Shown here: positions 13,435-26,876 of the stretch, in pieces
Numbering within the stretch: position 1 is the first letter of the stretch
Layout of the letters: each line of letters starts with the position of its first letter
From: Astur gentilis
Taxonomy: Eukaryota > Chordata > Aves > Accipitriformes > Accipitridae
Assembly: GCF_929443795.1 (NCBI RefSeq)
Contig: NC_064883.1
Coordinates: 6,448,001 to 6,512,000, forward strand
Reading direction: 5' to 3'
Length of the DNA: 64,000 bases
Position numbers and translations under genes: made by a program
The notes under the pieces: generated by a model
What the model was told of the DNA's origin: nothing
The model's database searches: none
Seen by the model: only the letters and a program-made list of their open reading frames with translations

Positions 13435-13445
13435 GCCATGATAGT

Positions 13446-13479
13446 TTTTAAACTATTTTAAATTTTAAACTATTTTAAA
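13446..13479. repeat. Perfect 17-bp tandem duplication
   Basis: The unit ttttaaactattttaaa occurs twice back to back with no mismatch, beside the TTTA microsatellite. Confidence 0.9.
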
Positions 13480-14832
13480 TTACATTTATAATAAAAAAGT
13501 ATCATCATATCTTTACCATAATTTAATCTTCAGTGAAAATCCATTGAATCATAAAACTCAGCACATACTATATAAATAGGTTTTAATTTTAGAAATATAT
13601 TTTAAAATGTACAACACAGTATGAAGAAAGAAATGTAAGTAACAGCCACTGACTTTATATCATCTTAAGATCTTTAAGAATTATAAAGAGCTTTAAAAAT
13701 ATACCTTACCTAATGTGCAAAAATCTTTCTTCAATATACTTCTAATAAAATGGAGATAATTTTAGGATTCATGCAGCTGAAGACTGTGGAAATCATCATT
13801 GTGGGCATATGGTTCAAGATTTTCATTCATTCAAACTTGAGAGAATGAAACATCTTCTGTAACTCTCTCAGCAATTGAGGAAAAAAGACAGCGAAGTTTT
13901 GTAACACAACTTTCAAGGAAAAATAATAATTAACCATAGGGTTCTCTGCTGTATTATGCACCTCATTAAATGGGCAACTAGCTGGAAGTGTATATTCATT
14001 CTCATTTTAAACCATTTCTTGATAGAGTAGTATCTCTACAGTTAACACTATCATCTCCACTCATAAGTAAAAACATGTTTCCAAGCTTAAACCTCTTGAC
14101 TGTGGCAGATTTTTTATGTTTCAATTATTCTTAAAAACAAGCATGATGACAATCAATCGTCTCATTTAAGCTGTGTGTATCAACAAATTTTATTTTTTTT
14201 TTGAGACATCCAGGGCCACACTAAATAATTTGACCTTTCTCCATTATGCTTTTAATTGCTTATGTGGTTGTAAGAGGAAATAATACACTATTGGCAGTAC
14301 ATGAAACTTTTGCTGTATTAAAATATTTCATTTCTTGGAAAACAAAACAGCATAATTTCTTATTCCAATCAGGTGATCTATGTGAATGATTTTGGGTGAT
14401 GGGTTAGTGTGTTTGTGTTAATTCTGTAGCAGTAAACAATTGTGCCTTGTAATTTTCTGTATCTTCACTTCGCAGTGACAGAAGAGTTTCAAGGACTGTG
14501 TTCATAAAATTATATGTTAGAATTCATTTTCTAACCCAGTTCATTTGCATGCTTTGTTGCATCTGATGGACCACTCTGGGTATTTAAGAAACCTCTTCTG
14601 CAAAAACTCCAGTAAGCTTTATGGCTATTATTGCTATGTTCACCGATCCAGGCAAAATCATTTCTCTACTCAGAATGCAAAGAACTATTTTTGGAGTGTG
14701 GTTATGACAGCCTTCTCAAAGCCAAGAACAATCCTTTTCAACATGCAGAAAGTCATACAGGTGTGACAGAAATTTGCCTTGGCTGACCAAGGAACTCCCC
14801 ACAACTCCAAGGCAAAACTACTGCAGAGCAGT

Positions 14833-14880
14833 GCTCTAGAGGTCCCTTCCAACCCAAATTATTCTGTCGTTCTGTGATTT
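14833..14880 (+). mobile_element. CR1 LINE 3'-terminal scrap
   Basis: The segment contains 'gaggtcccttccaaccc' followed by 'attctgtc', 'gttctgtg' and 'attt', the CR1 3' end with about two units of its diagnostic octamer tail. Only the last ~50 bp are unmistakable. The preceding 70 bp (from about 14762) could be diverged CR1 3' UTR, but I cannot confirm it. It is an extreme 5' truncation. Confidence 0.8.
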
Positions 14881-17800
14881 GTTGATGGAACATTACCCTC
14901 AAAGTCACTGCACAGCCATAGTCCTTATGGGAGATAGTTAAATCAACCACAAAACATAAACAATGCTAGGAATCAAAGACTTTTTCTTTATTCCTTGACG
15001 CAGTATACCATATAGCAAGTACTCATACCAAAAATTACTGTTAGATACGAAAGGATCAATATATGAGTTAGTCCTAGCTATGTTTCTTCAAGGTAGTCTT
15101 GAGACTTTACCTACAAGGTAGATCTTCTAGACTATAATGTTTTAAAAACACATTTTAATTTTGTTAAAACATCTCAAACAAACAAGACCATGTGGGGAAA
15201 TGAAACATTCTTCAACAAAGATAAACTAACTCTCATCACAAATATATATCTTAAGGTAATGAGTATTCACAGTACGTATCTCAGTTTCCCACAGTTTTTT
15301 AACTCTGGACTAGAGTTAAAGACTTTCCTCATCCTCCAAGCAGCTGTCTCACTGTAGTCAGAGGATTTTTCATGCTGTCCTTTCTCTTCTCACCTTCACT
15401 TCTGAGAATACTCCTCTGAAACACACAAAGATGTTCTATCTCTAAAGAGACATTTAGGAGAAGCACAGAGACATATCATCCCCTTCTCTATCACCACCAC
15501 TTGGCTCCAAAGCCCTCTCTTCTACAATCTTCTCAGCATAACAGAACACTGTAAACACTTATAATTTCTGCTATGGTTGGTTGGTCATTTCCACACTGCT
15601 CCAGGAAGGTCTACACTCATAAACATTGAGGTCTTCCAGAGGGCAGTGGCTATCTGGTATGTATAGTATGACCTAAATCTGTCTAATAAAACATAATACT
15701 ATGCACATGTTGGAAGCATAGCTTTTTTACATAGTCATTAATTACATTGTCCAGAAGACTTTTTCTCTGCATAGTATTTTATTATTGGGCTACAAATGCA
15801 GGAACAGATGCTGACAGAATATTCATTTTTAATAGTCAAAGTCTGAAACATGAAGTCACATCTCTGAATTACACTTCAGACAGGGCCCTTACACTGTCGT
15901 CTTAAACCACAAAGGGATTTTTCTGTGTGATCAGTTTTTCTTAAAACTCCGAGGTTTAAAATGGTTGCTACATTGAAAACAGGATTGATCTACACTGACA
16001 GAGTATTCTGTGGAGCTCTAATTAACCGAGTCAGATTTATTTGTGCTGGAAATGAATGAAATATAGGATAGTCCTTTGAAATTAGCAACAGTTTTCACTC
16101 CAGGGTACAAAACCCCAGCATTAGCAACAGTCCCTTAAAATAACCTATAGCAGATACTCTTGTTTGAGGGAAACTCCCTGCAAGATTTCTTGTCGAAGGA
16201 AGCTCAGCTGTTAGTTAAGGAATTCAACTGCAGATGCACTCTAGGCTCGGATCACACCAACAGCCTGTCAACAAGAACAGGGACTGTCTTTCCCTTCCAG
16301 CTGGATGTTCAAGGTTGGTGGATATTCTGAGGGGTGTTCAAGAATATTTACAGAGTATTTTGAGGTGACTCTGAACATCCTAAAATGTACCCATCTACCC
16401 TACCCTGCAGGAGCCATTCTACTTTTCTAAAAGACTTAAATAGTGCAAGAGAGCAAGAAAGCAACACTCTAACCTTGTTGTTAGGGCACCTTCTTGGAGC
16501 CAGATGTACTTCAGTTCCCATCCTTGCTCCTTCTCCTTCACAGAAATAAGACAGAATCCACAGAAAATTCTCAGAGCTTTCTCTGTGCACCTGCTAGCCT
16601 GGCAGCTGGAGAATTAAGACCCACATTCCTGCTAGGCTGCATAGGTGGGGGTTCTAGTCCCTCATCTACTGAACATATCACCATGACATTTTCTTTTCCA
16701 CAGCTGATACTGCTGCTATATTAAACATAAATGATTGAAGACCTTTAAAAGGACTAAAGATTTATTATTTAGAGAAAATTTTTGTCCAGCCCCAACTGCA
16801 AATCATAATGTTATGCCTGTGACTACTTGTTTTGTATCTGCAGTGAGTGGGCAAGAAGTCTCAAGTGGGGTTGTGGTGAGAAGTTGTCGCTTTGCAATGC
16901 TAATGTCTTGTTTCAAACCGAAGCCTTTGCTGGGGAGGCTGTCTGAAAAGGCTAACTTATGTTTCTGCTAAGTCACATTGTTTTATTGCTGTCAAGAAGG
17001 AAGAGGGATAGAATTACCAGTCTCATGAATCATCAGGAAAACTGCCCACCAGTTTCTCATTTCAAAGGCTTTACTGATGAGCACTACTGAAAATACATGC
17101 AGGGTTAGATCTGATTTTCAAATACCCAGATGAAACAATCCAGGAAATTCAAATGGCACCGTTACTGTTTAGGCCGATGTGAAGAACCTAAGTCAAGACT
17201 CCAAAGTCATTCTCATCTGCAAGCAACAAGCTACTGCAATAACGAGGTTGATAAGAGAACAAGTCAAACCCAGCAACTATGTTACCTCTTACGGAAAAGT
17301 CCAGTAAGAGGAATGCAGAAATTGACTGTATCTATTTTCAGTTTGATTCTGGAATGTGGTTTTCAATAGTTCACCAATTTCCCCTATTTGCAGAAAGGTA
17401 GAGTATGAAAACTAGAATTCTTTCAGGAGAAGCAAAACTGGAATATGTGCTCTGTTTGGCCACTAATGGCTGTTCAGGGAACGGAATGGCGCTAGTCTGA
17501 GGTAAATTCAGAAGAAATAAGCACAGTTTGAACATCAGTTCCTCAGCCACAACTATTTCACTCCTCAAATCCTCTCTTAATGTATTGCATTACTTGCTAA
17601 CACACAATTATTGTCTTACAGGTCTGTTGAGGTATTCTAAAGAATTCTATCCTTGAAGTTACCATTTTTAAAATTCAATTTCATCTATTTTGTGTTTATT
17701 TCTAAATCAGATTTTTTAAAGCAATTTTGGAAGAAAAATTTGCAAAAAGGTGAAAACCTCAGCAAAAGCCCCATATGCCTACACGGCATGTTTGAACAGC

Positions 17801-18239
17801 ATAATATCGTATGATTCTGAACTACAATGGTAGAAAACTATTGCTGTAGTTTAAAATGAGAATAATAATAATTCCAAGCTACATATTGCCACGTCGAATT
17901 GACAAGTAAGTCTCTTATTATTTCCTCTAAATTTGACTTGGAAACAATGGGTTCAATATTGGCTATTTACTTTATCTAGAATTTTGTCACTGACTTCATT
18001 GCGAGATCATTACTGGGACTAATGACATGGATTTAGGCAATAACTTGCCAAATGAATGGCCAGGGTGGTACTTTCTTTGATCATTTTGATAGCTTTATTC
18101 TTAGGACCTAATTAAAATGAGGTGTCCTTCTGAGAGATGTGTCAGAGGTCTTGCTGAAGGAGCTACTCACTGAAATTATATGGCTTACACCACACAAGAG
18201 TTAAGACTAAATGTCAGCAGTGATTTCTTCTGGCCTTAA

Positions 18240-18258
18240 AAAAAAAAATAAAAAAAAT
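18240..18258. repeat. A-rich tract
   Basis: Two A-runs separated by a single T. Confidence 0.7.
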
Positions 18259-18330
18259 CTACCAGTGTGCAGCAAGGACTGATTTGAAGAATACCATCTG
18301 AGGAGTAAATCCTATTCAATGTGAATAATT

Positions 18331-18344
18331 CCCCCCCCCCCCCC
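18331..18344. repeat. Poly-C tract (14 bp)
   Basis: An uninterrupted run of 14 C residues; a likely site of length error in assembly and of length polymorphism. Confidence 0.95.
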
Positions 18345-18430
18345 AAGAAAGAAACTTCATCAAGGAGGAATGAAATATCAAGTTTTTCAATGAAATGTTT
18401 TTAACTGAGTTTTTACAGAAACAAGATTTG

Positions 18431-18449
18431 ATACATACATACATACATA
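18431..18449. repeat. (ATAC)n microsatellite
   Basis: Between four and five ATAC units. Confidence 0.9.
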
Positions 18450-18874
18450 TGGATGGAAGTCAGTGTATAACAAACTGGAAAACATGGTAAAGGAGATTGA
18501 GCAGGAGGAAGTAACATAATTGCCAGTGTCCTACATAATACTGGTGTATTTCAGCAATAACCAACAACACAGGAATGGTAGACTGAGGAAAATAAGGCCT
18601 TGAGCCAAACAGATTTAAAAAACTATTACAAAACCACAAAAGCACCTTCCATGAGGTAGCAGCTACTTGGATATTGGAGGAAAACTCTGAGGAAGTAACC
18701 CCTAGCAAAAAGTGAAAGAGCTATTGGAATCAGAAGTAAAAGCAGACTTCAGAAGGTGAGAAACCACTGCTGGGTTGCTGCAACCTCTGCCCTTGAGCCT
18801 CAGATCAGCAGAAACTGAGAAGGTGTAGAGCAGAAATATTTCCATGTGTTTAACTTATTACACCTTTTCCCGGT

Positions 18875-18950
18875 CATTCACCACTTGCAACTACTGAAGA
18901 ATAGTGGTTTCATTCACCATTTGCAGCTACTGAAGGAAGAATAGTGGTTA
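18875..18950. repeat. 36/40-bp tandem duplication
   Basis: Copy 1 (18875-18910) and copy 2 (18911-18950) both run from 'cattcacca' through 'ctactgaag' to 'aatagtggtt'. Copy 2 has an extra 4 bp (gaag repeated) and two substitutions. Confidence 0.9.
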
Positions 18951-21900
18951 GACAGAGCTTTAGTCAGATCTAGTCTCTTTGTGTGTTCTCACTACCACAC
19001 ATCTTTAATACCAGCTGCTTCTCCTGCAGCTTAATTGTAAAGGGAAAGAAAGCAACTCAAGTAGTATATTATTATCAAAACTTCCATCTTTTTTTACACT
19101 AGTTTCAGTAGAAAAAGAAAGTGGTTTATCTCACTAGGGAAACAATATAGCTGGACTTTCCTAGCACAGCATTTCTTTCTGAAGGTGAAGGAGGAGGTAT
19201 TTCATTCTACTTTACGTTCTTTCTCTTTCTTGGTTCTCAGTTAAATTACAGAAAAAAAAGACAGTTTATTAGTACATATAGCAGATCTTGACTGTCTTAC
19301 AGTTCACTGGTGTAGATATCTACTGCCATTCAACTAATGACAATCTGTGTAGGTTCCCATGGTTGGCAGTACCTCTAAGCAATAATGTCTGCTTCCCCAA
19401 ATCAATGTTTGATTCCTGCATCTAAATCTGCACTAACATGAACATCATGTTGACACTGGCCTGACATTGACTGAACAGACCATTGCCTTTCCAGTCAAGC
19501 ATGCAGCTTAGCGAGCAGGTTATAAGGCATAAAACTCCAGCAAAAATGTTGGAGTAGAACCTGTTTCTCACTCTGTCACATGCACGCTATATATGCTCAT
19601 CTGTTTTTCGCAACTAAAGGAGTAGTAATGAATTGACAGGAAAGTTGTGTCAATTTGCTCTAGTAAAACTGCAAATGGTAAAAATCTATTAACATTTATT
19701 GGAACTGGCCAACACCCCTCTCTTCTTGAGTGAATGTGGGCTTTGTTCCCCCCCAAAAAAGTAGTAAAACAGACTGTTTATAATGGTTGGCAGCAATAAT
19801 ATCCATACCACAGACCTTTATATCCAGCTATTTGGATTCATGTCAGCCTCTAATATTTTGAGAAATCGATCCACAGAACAATCTCAGGGTTGTGATTCAA
19901 AATAAATTGCATTAGGTATGTCTACCCAGATGGCTGGGTACCAGCACATAGTTGGTTTTGAGACCAGGCTGATGAATCATTCAGCCAATGAGCTTCCAAG
20001 TATGGGCTCAGAGACAGCTCAAGTGTCCTCTGGGGAACATGTGTCTGTTAGACTCTCAAACCCAGGTTCCCTGCATAAAGACTGCAGGCTGTCCATGGGT
20101 CATCATGCTCCTGAGAGGTGATATCATGCAAAAAGCTGCTCCAGAAGCCATGTTTCCAGAACTAGACAAAAATAACCATTGGGTTTGTCAGACTCCAAGT
20201 AACATGACTGAATTAAAGGCAATTCCACAAATACCAGTAAGGGGTAACAAAACTGACCACAGCCTGCGCCTCAGTGGAGGAATAGACCCCGGCAACATCT
20301 GAGACACCCATATCTAGGATATTTACTTATCTTGACAGTGTAGATGGCAGAAGAGGTGTATTCACTTTTGTTAACTTGTCTAAAATTTAGCAGCAAAAAA
20401 TCTTCCCTCTAGGCATCACCTAACTAAAAGTTTCAGTCTCAACATCCTTTGAAAACAGAACCTTAGTAAAGGAAAAACATTCATGTATTTTACAGAAAAT
20501 GTCATACTACTCCTTGCTCTCTGGTACTCTGAAGACCATGACACTGTTTTTACCAACTCATCTATTTTCCACAATGCTAAGATACATTAATTTGACTTTA
20601 GGTTTTTGTGTTAGTTTTTGTTTGGTTTTAGATCCCCTATACGTTTTTGTTTCACTGTAACGGCTAAAGGCATAGGAGTGGGAGAAAGACACTTGGGATT
20701 CTGTTTAAAAGAAAGAGGATTTTCTGAAGATTAGAGAGACCTGGCTTGAATTTTTGGAAAGCTTAAATTTGAGGCTAGCTCACAATGGTTTCAAGTCTAT
20801 TTCAAGCAGATGGAGAAATCATAAACCCAAATTGCTTATTACATCTTTCAAACTACAAACCAGGGCTAACTGCAGAGAGATTTATATAGCACATTACAGC
20901 AATGGAAGGCAGAGCTGAGAAGAAATGGATTCTGTATCAGAAAATACCTGCACAATTGGTGCTCATGCGCTGTTTCTCAGTTGTCCTGTCCATGGGGAAC
21001 TCAGTAAGAAATAGCACAAATAAACTTACCACACTGTTGGTTACCTTAAATAGTTTGCTTCACTGTGTTCCCCCCATGAAACAGCACACAGTTTTTCTTC
21101 CATGAAAATAATTAATTAATTACTAAATCACTGAGCAGACAGCAGAACAGATTAAAGAAAATCTTCTTAGAAATATTCAAAATAATTGACATTTGCTGCT
21201 GTATTTATGGTGGGAAAGTCCATCGTTCTGGCACTAATGCTCAAGTCAGGCATGAGGGAGGGATTGCAATGGAAAGGTTGTCTATTAGCTCTGAACAAGA
21301 ACCCTGTAAGAAAGGCTGAATTGCTGGCAAGAATGAGCATATCTTCCAGTCTCTTCTAATGACTCACGCAATGGCTCACAGCAGCAGGCTGAATTGCCCT
21401 GCCAAGTCTTTTTGTTTTGTTTCTCTGAGAAAAATGAAAATGAAAAAAAGGAGGAACCTCCAAGAAAGATGGGGCAAATATCTAGGTCAAACATAAGCCC
21501 AGCAGAACAACCAGTACAAACATCTGTCAAACACCTATATTGAAGCTTCCGTTTAAAATTAATGCAAATAAAAGTTACAAAAATTCCATTAGAAATGGTA
21601 TTTTAAAACTATTTACAACAGGCATGTGCACATGGGAAAACAGTACTAGCAAATAATTTGTGAGCAAAGAAATACATAGAATTTACATTAGTACAGAGAT
21701 TTTAAATGTCTTTCCCTTTGTTTCTTTTTTCAAAAAAGAAAATCTTCAAAGTGGATTTTTTTTGTCTGTTTGATATTGATTTTAGGATGCTCCCACAATA
21801 TTTACACGTTCATCATACAGTAATTTTACAATATGTTGATTGGAAGCAAGGGTTAATGTAAACCAGCAGCTGTTACTTCGATATAATTGGATTTCCAGCA

Positions 21901-22610
21901 CAACCAGTGGCTTGATTTAAATATTCTTTATAAAGCTGTAGAAATCATAAGTAATGAAGTCATTATTGCTTGTACCTCTTAATCAACTATGTATTAAGTC
22001 TCATATACACTTACATTTCAACTACCTTAAAATGTCTGAATCACTCCTTACAAAGGCTAAGTTCTCACCAATTTTAAAGGAATTTCATTTGACATCAGTA
22101 TATGACATGTTATTCTTCCCTCAATGGTTACATCCTGCAGAGTCGAAGCAGTGCAGCAGACAACAGAATTTTCAGCCTAGCTGTCATTTTAGCTGCTAAC
22201 TAATCTGAGGATCAACTGAAAAGTGAAAAAAAGGTGAAGCTGTTTGGGGAAAAAAAAAGAAAAGAAAAAACTAGAAATAAGAATACTTATTTGCATGCAA
22301 TTTTGCATAGCTTAGAGTGTTTCACATACACAGAAAATTTTATATGCTTATGCAAACCTATGATTTAATCAGTACTTCTTTACTACCTAAAAGTGCTTAA
22401 GGTGTCAACCACTGGCTACTAAAACTACCCAGTACAACAAAGAACAATGGGCACTTTCCTTTCTCTATTTCTTGACTTCCTTAATCGTTGGAAGTTGAAA
22501 TAGTCTAAGCACAGATTTTCAACTAGGCTCTGTGTTGGAACATAAACCTTATTTAATTCAAAACAAGGTGATATTCAGCAACATATAAGTTTAATTTCAC
22601 ATGATTAGCT

Positions 22611-22624
22611 TTTTTTTTTTTTTC
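22611..22624. repeat. Poly-T tract
   Basis: About 14 T residues followed by ccacag. It resembles a splice acceptor by composition, but nothing coding follows. Confidence 0.8.
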
Positions 22625-25600
22625 CACAGCTTGTGTCATCTTATCACTAATCTCCTGAAAGTGATGAAAATGCGCTTATGAAGTTCTTCTGTGCTACAAA
22701 CTCTTTTCCCCAGTCAAGATAACCAGGAGGACATGTACATAAAGGAAGAATATTAAAGATTATTTTTTGTCAACTTTGAATAACAAATTAATACTATTGA
22801 TTGTTCCCTTCCTGTCCTCTCCAGCACAGGTATGCACAGCCTATTTGATGAATGCAGTCCCCAAGTATACTCTGCTTAAACTCTAATAACTGAAATTTGG
22901 AATACTGATCAAACTATAACTCAATGTGAATTTCCTTTAAATATAATCTGTCTGAAGCCCACCATAAGTAGAGTTACATTAAATTAAAAAGAAAATAAAA
23001 ATAAAAAGAGAAAAGAAAAAGTATTCCTTTAAGGCCAGGTTCTGCCATTCAGTCATAGCAAGTGGTACTTTATAAAGTTCTGATAATGGTCATGAGAAAA
23101 GCAACATTCAAGATGAAAGGGAGGGAGGAGCTAGGGAAGCAGTCCTTAGTGAACAGGAAAATAGACAGACAATGCCTAAAAGAATCAGAGATGATATTTG
23201 CACTGTTAATTCAACACCATAAGAATGAGATGTATTTTCACTAGTGTAAATAATCAAAGGTTAGGGGAAAAGCAAATGGAGCCTCTAAGGGATGGCTACA
23301 ATAATGAGGCCAGTGATAAAACCAGCCACATCCAGTATTAACCTTGGCATTTAGAAATAACAGGAAATGATTCTGGAATCTGGCAGATGTTTGCCAGGGA
23401 AAACATATCAAATACTGCAGGGATACTGAGGCTGAGCCAGAACAGGAATGTTTGAAGTCTGACATGAAGTGGTGGATGTGACAAGAGAGAAAATCAGTCT
23501 AGAAACATCAATTTAAAACATCTTTGACAATTAAGGAAATGCCAAGTGTCATTGTGAAAGCTAATAGAGAACACAACAAATGTTAAGGCTTATGGAGAGC
23601 TGTGCACGTCTAATGTAGAATGGCTACCTCATCCTTAATTAATACTTCAACAGCTCACTCCCCAGCCTCAGCTGCAGTGCAGCAGGGGATTTACAGGAGG
23701 AGAAGGAAAGGGAATACACAAAGTAGGAGGACACCCATCCTCTCACTGGCATTGACCAACACAGCAAGTTCCCTGCTGCAGAGGTCACATCTACAAGGAG
23801 GGTACATCCAGTCCTGGTTTTATTTATGACTCACAAGCACCACACATTCCCAGTTCTCGATGGAGCTGTATCATAGATGAACAAAGGCTGAAATGACAGG
23901 CTTTTCCATAGAAAGAGATTATGGTTATACGCATTTCTAAGGATGGATAAGTTGTGTGCTTTACGCATTGCCACTTGCCTAATATTACATGCACAGAGAT
24001 TATTTCATATCTCTCTTGATACCCTGCACTCGTAGTATACCACAGCCACAGAGACCTGCCTGTAACTCCTTGAGAAGGTGTGCTGGCTGCTGCCTCTTGC
24101 AGAGGGTAACACCATCACACAGCAAAGGGCTGATGCTGTGGGTAGCAGTTTGTTCCTTTTGCTGCCTCCTGCACTTTCTGAGATGCACTTGGGCTGCAGA
24201 AGAGCATTTACTTTCAGAACAAGTGTTCATTTGCATAGATTTTGGTGATACTTAATGTAACTGGACTGTAAGGACTGTGTCTCCCATCTGGCACATAAGC
24301 AAGTGAGTAGGAGCTGGAGATGTAACTCCAGAAGGATAAAAATAGTGTGATCAAGATGCAGGAACTTGCAAAGCAACAGAGAAGCAAACGACTCCTTAAA
24401 TTGACTTAGGAACATTGACTCTTCCTCTGTAAGATTCAGAGAAGTTACGCACTCCTGGTGAGCAGGACAGATCAAGCTTTGGGAGAATACTACAAGGAAG
24501 CTCAGCCTTAGGGAGCTAATAAGTGACAGAGGTCACTGTCTGAGTGACAGTTCCAGCCCAATCCCAATAAATTTCTAGGGGAAAAATTCTATTTGCGGAT
24601 GTCTTTCAAAGCCATCTCATCTTTCAGAGAGCAACATCAGCACAACGCCTCAACAGTCCAAGCTGGCACAGGAACCAGCGCTATGTTGTGGAGATACTAT
24701 GGCCATGAGGTTTTCAGCCATGCTAGACCAAGCAGTGTTCCTGGCTTTGTGTCAGAGAGCAAGCATGGTGGGTATTGCTTGCATCTCTCTTGCAATGCTT
24801 ATTTCAATTAATTGCAAGTAAAATAGATTTCACTGCATGAAAATGAATTCCACATAGCAAATTTCTTTCAGGCCAGACTTTTATGTCAACCCACGTCTGC
24901 CACAAGTTCACATGTGCTTTCAAATAGCTATTTATAAAAACAAGTATTTATCACCCAGTCTGAGTCCTTTAGAAAGCAATCAGCACTTGGCTACTTCTAC
25001 TCAAGTACAGCCAGGACTTTTGATTATTATTACTTTTTCTAAATGCCATTCTGTCCACGATGGCACAATCATTTTCTTTAACCTTTCATTTTATGACAAG
25101 CAATCGTGCACAACCAACATGAGGTAACTACACCTTCCCAGGTCAAGTCAGCAACTCAGCATCAGCTTGGATCAAGCTGTGTTGATGTTGATTGTCTTTT
25201 TTTGCAATGCCTACATGGTATTTTCATACCACTTCCAATCATCACTGGAACGATAAAGACAGTGCAGCAGGTGAGGCATTTACCTAATGAGAGCACCAGG
25301 CACTGCAGAAATTTTAGCTGAATGATTTTCACTCCTACAGAGAATATTGCCTCTATGCAGGTTGGGGGAAGGAATCTGTCATGAGTAGAAATGAAGAAAA
25401 GTACTGACATCAGTCAGAAGGAGAGCTGATCCTTGTGCAGTAATTGCTACCTTACAAAGAAAGAAGCAGAAAATGCTCAATGGTATAACTGCTTTAAAGT
25501 AAAATTCATTCATCATCCAAATTCCAGCACTATGAGGAATATTTTTCAGTTCGTAATCAGACAGGCCTTTTCTTTCCTTGTGTGTTTTAGACAACACCAC

Positions 25601-26840
25601 AGATTTAAGTCACTGGAAGGGACGTAAAGGGAAAATAGACAAGCAGCCTTTGATGACATTTGGAATGAACATAAACTTGTCTTCTGGCATCAATGCAGTG
25701 GAGATTTTCATGTCCCCATATGGTTATTCTCCTGGCTGGAGCCTGTAGAGCAGATGCACAACACATGGAAAGGAAAGAAAATTATACTTCGATAATAAAA
25801 TTAAAGCTGGAAAGTAAAGGAGAGAATTTCAGGAATCGCTAAAGTGAGTACCTCCCAGAATACACTCTTTGGGTTATTTCTTCTTCCAAAAAGAGAAAGA
25901 AAAAAAAAAATAAAATAACCCCACCAACCCTCCTGTAGTTTATGAAAATGGTTTGCTTTATGAAGAGAGCTCTGCTGCCAAAGTCCTGCTGTTCTACAGA
26001 AATGTATCCATGGAGAGAAGGCTGAGTGCCGCTTATGCTTTTGTTTTTCCCTGACTCAAAATGGATGGAACACAGATTCTGGTTTCCATTCAAAATACAT
26101 TAAATCTTCATTTAGGGATACTATTGAACGGTCATAAGAAGGACAGCTTCTCAGGGAATATCATTTCTTCACTGCCCTCTGACAACAAGCCTGGATTTGA
26201 CAAGTGCACTTGATAGCAACAATAGAGTTTCCAGCTAATAATAAGCTCCAGTAAATACAGCAACTGTGACCTTCCAAAGCTACGTCAGCTGCGTATCTCT
26301 TCAGCTGTGTTCAGACCAGGCAATATTATGACTGTCTGTGCAGTGAACCATGCCTCTTTCAAAAGCATCTGTGGATTTTAAGTGATCCCTAAGCATTTTA
26401 GAAATGCAAAGCTAATTAAAATTATGAAAGGATTTCTCTTCACCCTTAATGGTAGATGCTTAACTACTCTTGTTAGCTGCTGAATTCCATCTCAGGCAGA
26501 GATATTAGTGGGAAGTCTGTGATGCTGTGTAAACCAGCATTCCGTTTGGTTAATCCAATTAGGCTTTCTTAGTTGCCCTGCATAAGAACACCTGATGGGA
26601 CACCTGGAGGGCAAATGCCTGATAGTAGTTTCAAGTACTAGAAAGTGCTAAATAATGGATAAACTATGGGCTGCTGCAGTCTGCAAAAATATCCAAATTG
26701 CAATAGCCTGAAAGAGAAACCTTGCAGCACTACCAATTAATTTTCATTAGGCTTTGCTGTGATGCAAAAGTGGCCCCAGCAAACTAAGAGCTGTTACTTC
26801 TCTCCAAAGTCTCTACAGAAAATACAAACTTGGATGGGGG

Positions 26841-26876
26841 GAAGGAAAGAAGGAAAGAAGGAAAGAAGGAAAGAAG
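26841..26876. repeat. (GGAAAGAA)n microsatellite
   Basis: Four near-perfect units of ggaaagaa; a purine strand of the triplex-prone type. Confidence 0.95.

Larger units (their letters stand above)
8743..14832. other. AT-rich non-coding DNA
   Basis: Apart from the CpG-dense patch, the MIR-like relic and the small tandem repeats listed separately, I see no gene. At 10638-10658 an octamer ATGCAAAT lies near a SOX-like ctattgtt. Confidence 0.6.
14881..26840. other. AT-rich non-coding DNA
   Basis: Frames up to about 104 codons (19988-20302) match nothing I know and lack consistent splice signals. Slightly GC-richer stretches (19.9-20.3, 23.6-23.8, 24.0-24.3 kb) may be very old repeats, unidentifiable by eye. 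The simple repeats inside are listed separately. Confidence 0.6.

Noticed and set aside
22600..22640. Poly-T followed by ccacag as a splice acceptor
   Set aside because: No open frame or donor of consistent length follows; the T-run alone accounts for the resemblance.
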